Shown here: piece by piece, positions 26,120 through 34,825 of the stretch
How positions within the stretch are numbered: position 1 is the first letter of the stretch
Layout of the letters: every line of letters begins with the position of its first letter
Source: Chitinophaga ginsengisoli
GTDB lineage: Bacteria; Bacteroidota; Bacteroidia; Chitinophagales; Chitinophagaceae
Assembly (NCBI RefSeq): GCF_003014595.1
Contig: NZ_PYGK01000022.1
Coordinates: 1-64,000, forward strand
DNA length: 64,000 nt
Direction: 5' to 3'
Made by a program: the position numbers and the translations under genes
Notes under the pieces: model-generated
The model's database searches: none
What the model saw: only the letters and a program-made list of their open reading frames with translations
Told to the model about the DNA's origin: nothing

Positions 26120-28135
26120 ATGAAAAACTGGCTCTTACTATCCGTTTTCCTGGTTTCTTTTGTTGCCTGTCAACCAGGAGTACACGAGAAACCCTTTATT
26201 GCCATTGAAGGTATCGACTCAACCATCAAGCCGGGCGATAATTTTTATAATTATGTAAATCTAAAATGGTATGATACCGCACAAATACCACCCAGTCAGT
26301 CGGGCGTAGGTGCATACCGGTTTATGAACTATCAGCAACGTCTCAAGTTACAGGGCATCCTTGATAGCGTATCAAAAAGTACTAATTCCCCTGGCAGCCT
26401 TGAACAAAAAATCGGTGATTTCTTTGCTGCTGGAATGGATACCAACGTTATCAACCAACGTGGCTTTGAGCCACTCAAAACCGGGTTATCTCGGATCAAT
26501 GCCATTACCAGTATTGCTGATATGCTTACATTCATAGCAGAAGAAACCAAATTGTCAAATGTATCCCTTATTGATTTTCAGGTCTCTCCCGATCAGGAAA
26601 ACAGTAGCATAAATATGGGGCATATTTATCAAACAGGTATCGGCATGCCTGACAGGGACTATTACTTTAAGACCGATACCACCACCGTTGCTATACAGCA
26701 AGCATATAAAAAATATCTCACAGATCTTTTTGCGTTGACTGGAAGCGATACTACGTTAGCGCAAAAAAATGCAGCACTTGTTTACACTATCCAAAAGCAA
26801 TTGGCAACATCACATAAAACAAATGTTGAATTGCGGGATATAAAGAGCAATTTCCATAAAGTAGCGCTGGCCGATTTAAATAAGCAGCATCCCAATATAG
26901 GTTGGACGACTTACTTCCAACATCTGGGAGCTACCATGGATTCGCTGGATATAGCCCAACCAGGTTATTATGACAAATTGAATACACTCCTCAAATCAAT
27001 CCCGCTCGAGGACTGGAAAACCTACCTGAGAGTGAATTACATCAGTAGTTATGCAGATTACCTCAGCAAACCCTTTGTAAATGCCTCCTTTGAATATAAT
27101 AAAGCCCTTACAGGACAGGCTATGCAAAAAACACGCGGCGAGACCATGTCGGGTGTAGTAGATGCCTATCTTGGTATGGCATTGGGACAGTTATATACGA
27201 AGCTATATTTCCCCGAGTCAGCCAAAGCACGGATGCTGGAGCTTGTGAATAACCTGCAGAAAGCGTTCTCCAATAGAGTGGATCACCTGGACTGGATGAG
27301 TGACAGCACCAAACAAAAAGCTAAGGAGAAATTATTCGCCATCACCAAGAAGATCGGATACCCTGATAAGTGGCGCGAATACAACAATGTAAATGTTGTG
27401 AGAAGTAAGTATTTTGAAAACGTGGTATCGGCCGCCGCGAACAACTTCCAATATAACCTGGCCAAACTTGGGAAGCCGGTTGACAAAACCGAGTGGTTCA
27501 CTACACCGTCCACAGTTACTGCTTATAACAATCCTTACGCCAATGAGATTGTATTCCCCGCTGGAATTCTACAGCCTCCTTACTTTGATAATAATGCTGA
27601 TGACGCGCTTAACTATGGTGGTATTGGCATGGTGATCGGACATGAAATGACGCATACGTTTGATGACCAGGGTGCCCAGTTTGATAAAAACGGTAACGTA
27701 AAAAGCTGGTGGACGTCTCAGGATTATGAGAAATTTAAGGCTAAAACACAACAGGTTATTGACCTGTATAGTAAGTTCACCGTACTGGATAGCATTCATA
27801 TAAAAGGTGCGCTGACAGTAGGAGAAAACACGGCGGATCTCAGCGGGATTGCTGTAGCATATGATGCTTTTAAAATGACTAAACAAGGTCAGGATACAAC
27901 GAGGATCGGCGGCTTTACACCCGATCAGCGATTTTTCTTCTCAATAGCCAGGATCTGGCGGGTGAAAATGAAAGACGAATACCTGCGTTACTGGGTTAAT
28001 AACGATCCTCATTCTCCACCCATATGGCGTGTAAATGGTCCATTGATGAATACTCCGGCTTTTTACACAGCTTTTAATGTAAAACCTGGAGAGAAGATGT
28101 ACCAGGAAGAAGATAAGCGGATCAAGATCTGGTAA
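26120..28135 (+). CDS. M13-family (neprilysin-like) metallopeptidase, lipoprotein
   Basis: ATG at 26120 gives a lipoprotein signal with the lipobox Cys at residue 17 (VSFVACQPG); upstream in-phase codons cross a terminator and are rejected. The 671-residue protein has the M13 N-terminal domain (KPGDNFYNYVNLKWYD), the zinc site GHEMTHTFDDQGAQFD (HExxH) with the third ligand in GENTADLSG, and a C-terminal QRFFFSIARIWR and NTPAFYTAFNVKPG. It should be a periplasm-facing or surface zinc endopeptidase. It is monocistronic with a strong terminator. Confidence 0.95.
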   Translation: MKNWLLLSVFLVSFVACQPGVHEKPFIAIEGIDSTIKPGDNFYNYVNLKWYDTAQIPPSQSGVGAYRFMNYQQRLKLQGILDSVSKSTNSPGSLEQKIGDFFAAGMDTNVINQRGFEPLKTGLSRINAITSIADMLTFIAEETKLSNVSLIDFQVSPDQENSSINMGHIYQTGIGMPDRDYYFKTDTTTVAIQQAYKKYLTDLFALTGSDTTLAQKNAALVYTIQKQLATSHKTNVELRDIKSNFHKVALADLNKQHPNIGWTTYFQHLGATMDSLDIAQPGYYDKLNTLLKSIPLEDWKTYLRVNYISSYADYLSKPFVNASFEYNKALTGQAMQKTRGETMSGVVDAYLGMALGQLYTKLYFPESAKARMLELVNNLQKAFSNRVDHLDWMSDSTKQKAKEKLFAITKKIGYPDKWREYNNVNVVRSKYFENVVSAAANNFQYNLAKLGKPVDKTEWFTTPSTVTAYNNPYANEIVFPAGILQPPYFDNNADDALNYGGIGMVIGHEMTHTFDDQGAQFDKNGNVKSWWTSQDYEKFKAKTQQVIDLYSKFTVLDSIHIKGALTVGENTADLSGIAVAYDAFKMTKQGQDTTRIGGFTPDQRFFFSIARIWRVKMKDEYLRYWVNNDPHSPPIWRVNGPLMNTPAFYTAFNVKPGEKMYQEEDKRIKIW

Positions 28136-28147
28136 ACTTGTCACGCT

Positions 28148-28204
28148 TATTCAAACTAAGAAGCCTTCAATCGAAAGATCTGGAGGCTTTTTAGTTTGAA
28201 TAAC
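28148..28204. terminator. long terminator of the M13 peptidase gene
   Basis: TTATTCAAACTAAG and AAGCCTTC pair with matching bases in GGAGGCTTTTTAGTTTGAATAA, giving a 22-base stem with minor mismatches. Confidence 0.85.
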
Positions 28205-28386
28205 GGTTGCTTTATTTGTCTAGCTCCGTTGCCTTCTCGCGTCAAGGTTAAATTGATTGCTCCTTATTGCTTAAAGCCCTCTAAGACCCACATTTCTTCC
28301 TCAAATTGTAACCGCGACTTGCCCCTTTTTCATTTCAGGAAAATAAAGCAGTAAAATAAAGGTACCTATACCCCTTTGATAACAGT

Positions 28387-28400
28387 ATGATCAGTATCAT
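28387..28400. promoter_or_regulatory. distal FNR/DNR-type box upstream of the nos operon
   Basis: ATGATCAGTATCAT: perfect five-base arms ATGAT and ATCAT with a 4-base spacer, the geometry of Crp/Fnr sites (TTGAT-N4-ATCAA). Its centre lies 54 bp before the second box. Confidence 0.6.
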
Positions 28401-28440
28401 GCATTATACACTATAGAGTTGACACTTTTCACAATATAAC

Positions 28441-28454
28441 ATGATTCAAATCAT
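28441..28454. promoter_or_regulatory. proximal FNR/DNR-type box upstream of the nos operon
   Basis: ATGATTCAAATCAT: the same perfect arms with spacer TCAA. If transcription starts about 5-7 bases after the -7 box at 28477-28484, the centre falls near -42, the place of a class II activator. Confidence 0.65.
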
Positions 28455-28476
28455 ATAACAGTAAGGCGAGCGCCCC

Positions 28477-28484
28477 GACTTTTG
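28477..28484 (+). promoter_or_regulatory. probable -7 box of the nos operon
   Basis: GACTTTTG, then TACTGTGAAG; seven of the eight positions fit TAnnTTTG. It lies 23 bp after the proximal FNR-type box. Confidence 0.45.
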
Positions 28485-28522
28485 TACTGTGAAGTTCTTG
28501 ATTCACCAAAAATCTTTCCTTT

Positions 28523-29020
28523 ATGAAACTTAAACTCTTCTGTATTGCCTTTTGTGCAATATCCGTGGTGCTTTACAGCTGCGGGAGCTCCGAACAAAAA
28601 TCGCCTTCGAATGAAACGGCTGAAACATCTCAGGCAGAACCGGCATCAGCAGCTACACCAGCACCTGTGCCCGCGGGAGATCCAAAAGGCGTCGGAAAAT
28701 TTACGAATGTTCAATTGACACATCCCCTGGATGAAAAAATGGTCGCCGCAGGACAACAGACCTACGACGTAAAATGCGCCTCCTGTCACAAAACGACAGC
28801 CGAAAAACTGGTAGGTCCCGGCTGGAAAGGAGTAACCGATCGCAGAACACCTGAGTGGATCATGAATTTCATCACCAACACTGAGGAGATGCTGAACAAA
28901 GATGCTGAAGCACAGGCGATGCTCGAAATCTGTATGGTCAGAATGCCGAATCAGAACTTAAAAGATGAAGACGCACGCGCCATACTTGAGTTCATGCGTA
29001 AAACCGATGGTAAAAATTAA
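28523..29020 (+). CDS. c-type cytochrome lipoprotein, first gene of the nos operon
   Basis: The 165-residue protein has a lipobox Cys at residue 20 (LYSCGSS), an Ala/Pro/Ser/Glu-rich linker (about 25-52) and a single class I cytochrome c domain with haem motif CASCH at 85-89 and candidate axial Met141 (MVRMPNQNL). As a periplasmic lipoprotein just before nosZ it is a likely electron donor to nitrous oxide reductase, which fits the absence of NosR-type donors here. It is 34 bp before nosZ. Confidence 0.9.
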   Translation: MKLKLFCIAFCAISVVLYSCGSSEQKSPSNETAETSQAEPASAATPAPVPAGDPKGVGKFTNVQLTHPLDEKMVAAGQQTYDVKCASCHKTTAEKLVGPGWKGVTDRRTPEWIMNFITNTEEMLNKDAEAQAMLEICMVRMPNQNLKDEDARAILEFMRKTDGKN

Positions 29021-29054
29021 TTGAATGTTTCTCTCAATTATATAAACAAACTTT

Positions 29055-31034
29055 ATGAAAAGGCTTTCTTTTCTTTTGATTAGCTGCGCCGTTTTAGGTA
29101 GCATGCAAAGTTGTAAAATGAAGAATACTGAATCAGCCGTAAGTGGTGATGCCGCATCCAAAGTATACGTGGCGCCCGGCAAGTATGATGAGTTTTACAA
29201 TTTCGTCTCCGGCGGTTTTAATGGCCAGGTGACAGTATATGGCCTGCCCTCCGGCAGGTTATTAAAAATGATCCCCGTATTCTCGCTGAATCCGGAGAAT
29301 GGATACGGATATAGCGAAGAAACAAAAGATATGTTGAAAACAACCGCCGGTTATGTTCCCTGGGATGATCAGCACCACCTGGAGTTGTCTCAGACCAACG
29401 GAGAACATGACGGTCGCTGGTTGTTCGCGAATGCCAACAACACACCCCGCATTGCCCGTATCGATCTCACAACCTTTAAGACAATGGAGATCCTGGAAAT
29501 TCCGAACAGTGCAGGTAACCACTCTTCTCCCTTCATTACCGAGAATACAGAATATGTGGTAGCCGGTACCCGATTTGCCGTACCTATGGGCAACGAAGAT
29601 GTTCCTATTAATTCCTTCAAGCAAAACTTCAAAAGTACCGCCACTTTCGTAAGCGTAGATAAAAATACCGGCAATATGGATATCGCTTTCCAGATCATGC
29701 TGCCAGGTATGAACCTTGACCTGAGTCACGCGGGTAAAGGCCCTTCTCACGACTGGTTCTTCTTCTCCACCTATAACACTGAACAAGCCAACACACTGCT
29801 GGAGGTAAACGCTTCACAGAAAGACAAGGACTTCATTGTAGCCGTGAACTGGAAAAAGGCGGAAGAATATGCCCATGCAGGCAAAGGAAAGAAAATGCCT
29901 GCTGGATACATACATAACACATTCGACGAGCATACACAAAACACCATTTCTACACTACAGAAAGATGTACTGGTGCTCGATCCAAAAGATTGTCCTGACA
30001 TGCTGTATATGATCCCATGTCCTAAATCTCCACACGGATGTGACATAGATCCTACCGGTGAATACATAGTGGGCAGCGGAAAGCTGGCGGCATTGATCCC
30101 TGTGTTCTCCTTCACCAAACTGCAGACGGCCATTCAGAACAAAAAATATGAAGGCGACTACTATGGTATCCCTGTAGTTAAATACGAAGAAGCACTGTAC
30201 GGCGAAGTGAAAAAGCCCGGCTTAGGCCCATTACATACCGAGTTTGATGCAGAAGGCAATGCTTATACCTCCTTCTTTATTTCATCTGAAGTGGTGAAAT
30301 GGAATATTAAAGATTTGAAGGTAATCGACAGATCACCTACTTTCTATTCTGTAGGTCACCTGATGGTACCAGGTGGGGACACAAAGAAACCTTACGGTAA
30401 ATACCTTGTTGCGTATAACAAGATCACTAAAGACCGCTTCCTGCCAACAGGACCCGAACTGGCGCAATCTGCACAACTCTACTCCATTGAAGGTGAAAAA
30501 TTAAAGCTGCTACTGGACTTCCCAACCTTTGGCGAACCACACTACGCACAGGCGCTACCTGCTGCGAAGATAAAGGATAAGAGCACGAAGTTCTACGACA
30601 TCATGCAGAACAAACATCCGTTCATATCACTCGGTGAAAAGAATACAAAAGTGATCCGCCAGGGCAATAGGGTTGATATTTACATGACCGCTATCCGGTC
30701 CCACTTAACACCTGATAATATCGAAGGAGTGTTTGTCGGTGACGAGATCTATTTCCATGTAACCAATCTTGAACAGGACTGGGATGTTCCACATGGCTTT
30801 GCCATTAAGAACAATCCGAATGCTGAATTACTGATCATGCCTGGTGAGACATCCACGCTGAAATTTGTTCCGGATAAACAGGGTATTTATCCTTTCTACT
30901 GTACAGACTTCTGTTCTGCACTGCATCAGGAAATGCAGGGTTACCTGAGAGTTTCTGCTAAAGGAAGCAATGTACCGCTGAAATTTGGTACAAATGCCAC
31001 CGATACAGCAAGTACACTAACTGCACAAAAATAA
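29055..31034 (+). CDS. nosZ: nitrous oxide reductase, clade II (Sec-exported)
   Basis: The 659-residue enzyme reduces N2O to N2. The N-terminus is a Sec lipoprotein signal (LGSMQSC, Cys20) rather than a twin-arginine signal, a mark of clade II. The seven-bladed propeller carries the CuZ histidines in DDQHHLE, GNHSSPF, PHGCDIDP, GPLHTEFD, VGHLMVPGG and GEPHYAQA. The C-terminal cupredoxin domain has the CuA ligands C616-x3-C620-x3-H624-x2-M627 and an upstream PHGF histidine. All expected metal ligands seem present, so it should be active. A hairpin follows the stop, before the accessory genes. Confidence 0.97.
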   Translation: MKRLSFLLISCAVLGSMQSCKMKNTESAVSGDAASKVYVAPGKYDEFYNFVSGGFNGQVTVYGLPSGRLLKMIPVFSLNPENGYGYSEETKDMLKTTAGYVPWDDQHHLELSQTNGEHDGRWLFANANNTPRIARIDLTTFKTMEILEIPNSAGNHSSPFITENTEYVVAGTRFAVPMGNEDVPINSFKQNFKSTATFVSVDKNTGNMDIAFQIMLPGMNLDLSHAGKGPSHDWFFFSTYNTEQANTLLEVNASQKDKDFIVAVNWKKAEEYAHAGKGKKMPAGYIHNTFDEHTQNTISTLQKDVLVLDPKDCPDMLYMIPCPKSPHGCDIDPTGEYIVGSGKLAALIPVFSFTKLQTAIQNKKYEGDYYGIPVVKYEEALYGEVKKPGLGPLHTEFDAEGNAYTSFFISSEVVKWNIKDLKVIDRSPTFYSVGHLMVPGGDTKKPYGKYLVAYNKITKDRFLPTGPELAQSAQLYSIEGEKLKLLLDFPTFGEPHYAQALPAAKIKDKSTKFYDIMQNKHPFISLGEKNTKVIRQGNRVDIYMTAIRSHLTPDNIEGVFVGDEIYFHVTNLEQDWDVPHGFAIKNNPNAELLIMPGETSTLKFVPDKQGIYPFYCTDFCSALHQEMQGYLRVSAKGSNVPLKFGTNATDTASTLTAQK

Positions 31035-31049
31035 ACCTGTTCCTTTACT

Positions 31050-31075
31050 AATGGCAGTACCTGTGTACTGCCATT
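31050..31075 (+). other. intercistronic hairpin between nosZ and the accessory genes
   Basis: AATGGCAGTAC pairs perfectly with GTACTGCCATT around CTGT. It is followed by ATTTATC, not a full T tract, so it more likely protects nosZ mRNA or attenuates than terminates completely. Confidence 0.65.
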
Positions 31076-31091
31076 ATTTATCTTTTGATGT

Positions 31092-31670
31092 ATGAAAAAA
31101 TTAACCGCATTAGGGAAAGTGAATATCATCCTGGTAATGCTCTTTCTCGCCTCCCTATGGGTATTTCCTATGTGGCAGATCGACCTGCGGGCACCTCAGT
31201 ATCCCGGAGGACTTTCTATGAAGATCTGGATCAATAATATTACAGGAGATGTGGATATCATTAATGGCCTGAATCACTATATCGGGATGAAGACCATTCA
31301 CAAACAGGACTTCCGTGAATTCGTCTATCTGCCGGTAGCCATTCTTTCTTTCATAGGATTGGGAGTAGTGGTATTGCTGCTTAACCGGAAAATTGCCTAT
31401 TACCTGTGGACTATTCTTTTCCTGATACTCGGACTGCTTTCATTCTATGACTTCTATAAATGGGAATATGACTACGGCCACAACCTCGATCCCAATGCAC
31501 CTATAAAAGTGCCCGGCATGGCGTACCAACCACCACTTTTAGGGTATAAGAAGATGTTGAACTTTGAAGCCCTGTCTCAGCCACATATTGGCGGATGGTG
31601 CTTTATCCTTGCCGGTGTATTGCTCTTGGCAGGCTGTTATTATCAAAGTAGAAAATCTATACGACCATGA
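31092..31670 (+). CDS. four-helix membrane protein of the nos operon
   Basis: The 192-residue protein has four predicted membrane helices (about 10-28, 77-97, 101-121, 162-185) and a periplasmic segment with WQIDLRAPQYPGGLSM and NGLNHYIGMKTI. It sits where clade II clusters often carry a membrane gene just after nosZ, called nosB in Wolinella; homology cannot be shown from sequence alone here. The His and aromatic residues in NHYIGMK could bind metal or haem. Its stop overlaps the nosL start by 4 bp. A role in electron or copper supply to NosZ is inference. Confidence 0.8.
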   Translation: MKKLTALGKVNIILVMLFLASLWVFPMWQIDLRAPQYPGGLSMKIWINNITGDVDIINGLNHYIGMKTIHKQDFREFVYLPVAILSFIGLGVVVLLLNRKIAYYLWTILFLILGLLSFYDFYKWEYDYGHNLDPNAPIKVPGMAYQPPLLGYKKMLNFEALSQPHIGGWCFILAGVLLLAGCYYQSRKSIRP

Positions 31671-32095
31671 ACAGATTATTGTTTTTAACGACGCTCTTCT
31701 CTACACTGCTCCTTACTTCCTGTAAGCGCAGCTTCCAGCCAATCGACTATGGGAAAGAGGCCTGCGCTCATTGCAGGATGATGATCATGGATAAAAAATT
31801 CGCCTGCGAAATCGTAGATAAAAAAGGAAAGACATACAAATTTGATGATCTGATATGCATGAGAAAATTTGCCCATGAACAATCGCTGCAAGAGAATGAG
31901 TTACTACTTTTTGTTGCTGCCTTTAATGAACCAGACAAATTCATCGATGCTAAAAAGGCGATCCTGTTAAAAGCAGACGTATTCAAAAGCCCGATGAATG
32001 GAGGACTCATTGCTGTCGAAACAGCGGAAAGCGCAGCACATATTCAACATTCAGTAAACGATGCTCAAACAATGGCATGGCACGATCTAAAATAG
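31667..32095 (+). CDS. nosL: NosL, copper-binding lipoprotein
   Basis: The 142-residue protein has a lipobox Cys at residue 19 (LLLTSCKR) and the NosL metal motif CAHCRMMIMD at 33-42, with Cys and Met as Cu(I) ligands. NosL hands copper to apo-NosZ in the periplasm. It overlaps the previous gene by 4 bp and is 5 bp from nosD, so it is in the same transcript. Confidence 0.9.
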   Translation: MNRLLFLTTLFSTLLLTSCKRSFQPIDYGKEACAHCRMMIMDKKFACEIVDKKGKTYKFDDLICMRKFAHEQSLQENELLLFVAAFNEPDKFIDAKKAILLKADVFKSPMNGGLIAVETAESAAHIQHSVNDAQTMAWHDLK

Positions 32096-32100
32096 CAGTT

Positions 32101-33333
32101 ATGTTGCCTTACAAGCTGATTATAGTATTACTAATGTTCCTGCCTGGGTTATCCTGGGCAAAATCCATAAAGGTGTATCCCGGCCGAAATAGCTTTCAGA
32201 AGGCTATTAACGCAGCGAAGCGGAATGATACGCTCTTGCTGCAGCCAGGTGTATATAAGGAACATGATATTCTTATCAATAAAAAGCTCGTGGTAATTGG
32301 TGTGCACTATCCTGTGATTGACGGAGAACATACATCGCAGATTATTTTCATTACAGCTGACTCTGTCATACTACAAGGACTCCAGGTGCAAAACACAGGC
32401 CGCTCCAGTATGACAGACATGGCAGCCATCAGGGTACAGAATGCCAATCATGTCATCGTTCGTAACAACAAGGCATTTAACAATACCTACGGTATTTATT
32501 TACAAAACGCTGGCTTTACCGTTGTACAGAACAATATCATTCAAGCCAACTCAGAAGATGAACTGAACAGCGGTAACGGCATTCACGCATGGAAATGCCA
32601 TGACCTGATAATTACAGGTAATGACGTATCAGGACATCGTGACGGTATTTACTTTGAGTTTGTTACTACTTCTGCTATTACAGGGAATGTGTCGCACGCC
32701 AATGTGCGTTATGGACTACATTTCATGTTCTCCCATAATGATACCTATACCAACAACCGCTTCTCTGATAATGGTTCGGGAGTGGCTGTTATGTACTCTA
32801 AAGGAGTAACCATGACCGGTAATATCTTCCTGCACAATTGGGGTGATGCGGCCTATGGGATCTTACTAAAGGAAATCGCAGACAGTAAGATCAACCACAA
32901 CCAGTTCCTGAAGAACACGGTTGGCTTATACATGGAGAGCACCACCAACATTGCAGTCGGCGACAACCAATTCAATGAAAATGGCTGGGGTATTAAAGTA
33001 ATGGCAAGTTGCTCCGGGAGTAATTTCACCAGGAATAATTTCACCGGCAATTCATTTGATGTGGCCACGAATGGCACCACTATGTTAAATCACTTCAGTG
33101 AAAACTTCTGGGATAAATATGATGGTTATGACCTGGATAAAAATGGAACCGGCGATGTACCTTATTACCCGGTAAGCGTTTACTCCGTCGTTTCCGAACG
33201 TGTGCCAACAGCAATGATCCTGTACAGGAGTTTTCTGACAGGCATCATGGAACAGGTGGAGAAAGTAATGCCAAGCATCATCCCAGATCAACTCAAAGAT
33301 GATACACCAAGAATGAAAAAGTGGAAATTATGA
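32101..33333 (+). CDS. nosD: NosD, periplasmic copper-chaperone-type protein
   Basis: ATG at 32101 is chosen over the in-phase start at 32077, which lies inside nosL, because it opens a signal peptide (residues 1-20, LSWAK). The 410-residue protein is a right-handed parallel beta-helix with the repeated N-x-x-x-x-N-x-x-G pattern (VVQNNIIQANSED, YGLHFMFSHNDTYTNNRF). NosD works with the NosFY ABC transporter in building the CuZ centre. The stop overlaps nosF by 4 bp (ATGA). Confidence 0.92.
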   Translation: MLPYKLIIVLLMFLPGLSWAKSIKVYPGRNSFQKAINAAKRNDTLLLQPGVYKEHDILINKKLVVIGVHYPVIDGEHTSQIIFITADSVILQGLQVQNTGRSSMTDMAAIRVQNANHVIVRNNKAFNNTYGIYLQNAGFTVVQNNIIQANSEDELNSGNGIHAWKCHDLIITGNDVSGHRDGIYFEFVTTSAITGNVSHANVRYGLHFMFSHNDTYTNNRFSDNGSGVAVMYSKGVTMTGNIFLHNWGDAAYGILLKEIADSKINHNQFLKNTVGLYMESTTNIAVGDNQFNENGWGIKVMASCSGSNFTRNNFTGNSFDVATNGTTMLNHFSENFWDKYDGYDLDKNGTGDVPYYPVSVYSVVSERVPTAMILYRSFLTGIMEQVEKVMPSIIPDQLKDDTPRMKKWKL

Positions 33334-34058
33334 TTAAGATCGAACATCTCAGCAAGTCTTTCGGCAAATTTGCTGCACTGAAAGATATCAATGTCCATAT
33401 GCGGCAGGGGCAGGCTATTTCACTACTTGGGCCAAATGGATCAGGTAAAACCACGCTGATAAAATCTATCCTCGGCCTTGTAATACCTGAAAAAGGTAAT
33501 ATCACCATCAACGGTCAGTCGGTAAAGCGTGACTGGTCTTATCGCTCATTGATCGGGTATATGCCGCAGATAGGGCACTATCCTGATAACATGACCATCG
33601 ACCAGGTATTTGCCTTGATAAAGGAAATGAGGAAAGACACACACGACTATGATGAGGAACTGATCCGTGGATTTCAGTTAAATAAGCTCGGTAATAAAAC
33701 AATGCGCAGCCTCTCGGGAGGAACAAGGCAGAAGGTAAGTGCTTCACTGGCTTTCCTGTTTTCTCCCAGTGTGTATATCCTCGACGAACCTACTGCAGGC
33801 CTCGACCCTGTGTCAAGTGAACTGCTCAAGGAGAAGATCCTGAAGGAGCGGGAAGCAGGTAAACTCATACTGATCACATCTCACGTGCTGAGCGACCTCG
33901 AAGGCATTGCCAGTCACATTATCTATTTGCAGGATGGTGACCTTCGTTTTTACAGCGCTGTTGAAGAGTTACAGGCAGCTACAGGTGAAGAAAAACTAAA
34001 CAAGGTGATTGCACATATCATGAAAAATGAATCACGCGTTGCTAAAACTATACAGTAA
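33330..34058 (+). CDS. nosF: NosF, ABC transporter ATPase
   Basis: The 242-residue ATPase has Walker A GPNGSGKTT, signature LSGGTRQK, Walker B VYILDEPTAGLDP and the switch His in LITSHVLSD. It powers the NosFDY complex that energises copper-site assembly. The ATG at 33330 overlaps the nosD stop; an in-phase ATG at 33321 is also possible. It overlaps nosY by 1 bp (TAATG). Confidence 0.92.
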   Translation: MIKIEHLSKSFGKFAALKDINVHMRQGQAISLLGPNGSGKTTLIKSILGLVIPEKGNITINGQSVKRDWSYRSLIGYMPQIGHYPDNMTIDQVFALIKEMRKDTHDYDEELIRGFQLNKLGNKTMRSLSGGTRQKVSASLAFLFSPSVYILDEPTAGLDPVSSELLKEKILKEREAGKLILITSHVLSDLEGIASHIIYLQDGDLRFYSAVEELQAATGEEKLNKVIAHIMKNESRVAKTIQ

Positions 34059-34825
34059 TGAAAACAATTATCAAATACGTTCTGCTCGATCTGTTGCGAA
34101 ACAGGGTCATACTATTTTATACCATTATCCTAGCCGTACTAGCAGTGAGCGTTTTAGGGATTGACGATAATCCAACAAAGGGGTTATTAAGCTTACTGAA
34201 TATCACCCTGCTATTCGTCCCGCTTATTACGATCCTGTTTTCTACTATCTATTTTTTTAATGCTATCGAATTTACTGAACTACTGTTATCTCAACCCATT
34301 AAACGAAATAAGGTGCTCCTGGCCGAGTATTCAGCACTGACAGTGTCCTTGTCTACCGCTTATGCTGTTGGCATTGGAATCCCACTGTTGCTGCTTGTAT
34401 CAGGTATCGAATCATTCATTCTGACGCTGATAGGTATACTGCTTACTTTTGTATTCTCCTCACTTGCCCTGCTGATCTTTGTAAAATTCCGGGATAAAAC
34501 GAAGGGAATAGGGATCGCCATTGCCATCGCATTGTTCTTTACCCTACTGTTCGATGGATTCCTGCTTGCATTTATATATTCTTTCAGTGATTATCCGATA
34601 GATCAGGCAGTAGTTGGTATTATTGCCTTCAATCCTATTGATCTTGCACGGGTACTGATGTTACTGCATCTGGATGTAGCTGTATTGATGGGTTATTCCG
34701 GTGCACTCTTTAAAAAGTTTCTGGGTTCAGCCACAGGCAGTATTTTCTCTATTGCCTGTATTATGCTATGGATTATAGTTCCACTATTACTTTCAGTCAG
34801 AATATTTAACAGGAAGGATCTTTAA
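34058..34825 (+). CDS. nosY: NosY, ABC transporter permease
   Basis: The 255-residue protein has six predicted membrane helices and the ABC-2 permease layout (FFNAIEFTELLLSQPIKRNKV, FVFSSLALLIFVKF). It is the membrane part of NosFDY. The last 33 bp overlap, on the opposite strand, the end of the next gene, so the two transcripts converge without a terminator between them. Confidence 0.9.
   Translation: MKTIIKYVLLDLLRNRVILFYTIILAVLAVSVLGIDDNPTKGLLSLLNITLLFVPLITILFSTIYFFNAIEFTELLLSQPIKRNKVLLAEYSALTVSLSTAYAVGIGIPLLLLVSGIESFILTLIGILLTFVFSSLALLIFVKFRDKTKGIGIAIAIALFFTLLFDGFLLAFIYSFSDYPIDQAVVGIIAFNPIDLARVLMLLHLDVAVLMGYSGALFKKFLGSATGSIFSIACIMLWIIVPLLLSVRIFNRKDL

Noticed and set aside
28523..29020. 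Nitric oxide reductase cytochrome subunit
   Set aside because: No norB is adjacent, and the protein is a lipoprotein with a linker placed directly before nosZ.
29262..29786. 174-residue frame antisense to nosZ
   Set aside because: It is inside nosZ and mirrors its codons.
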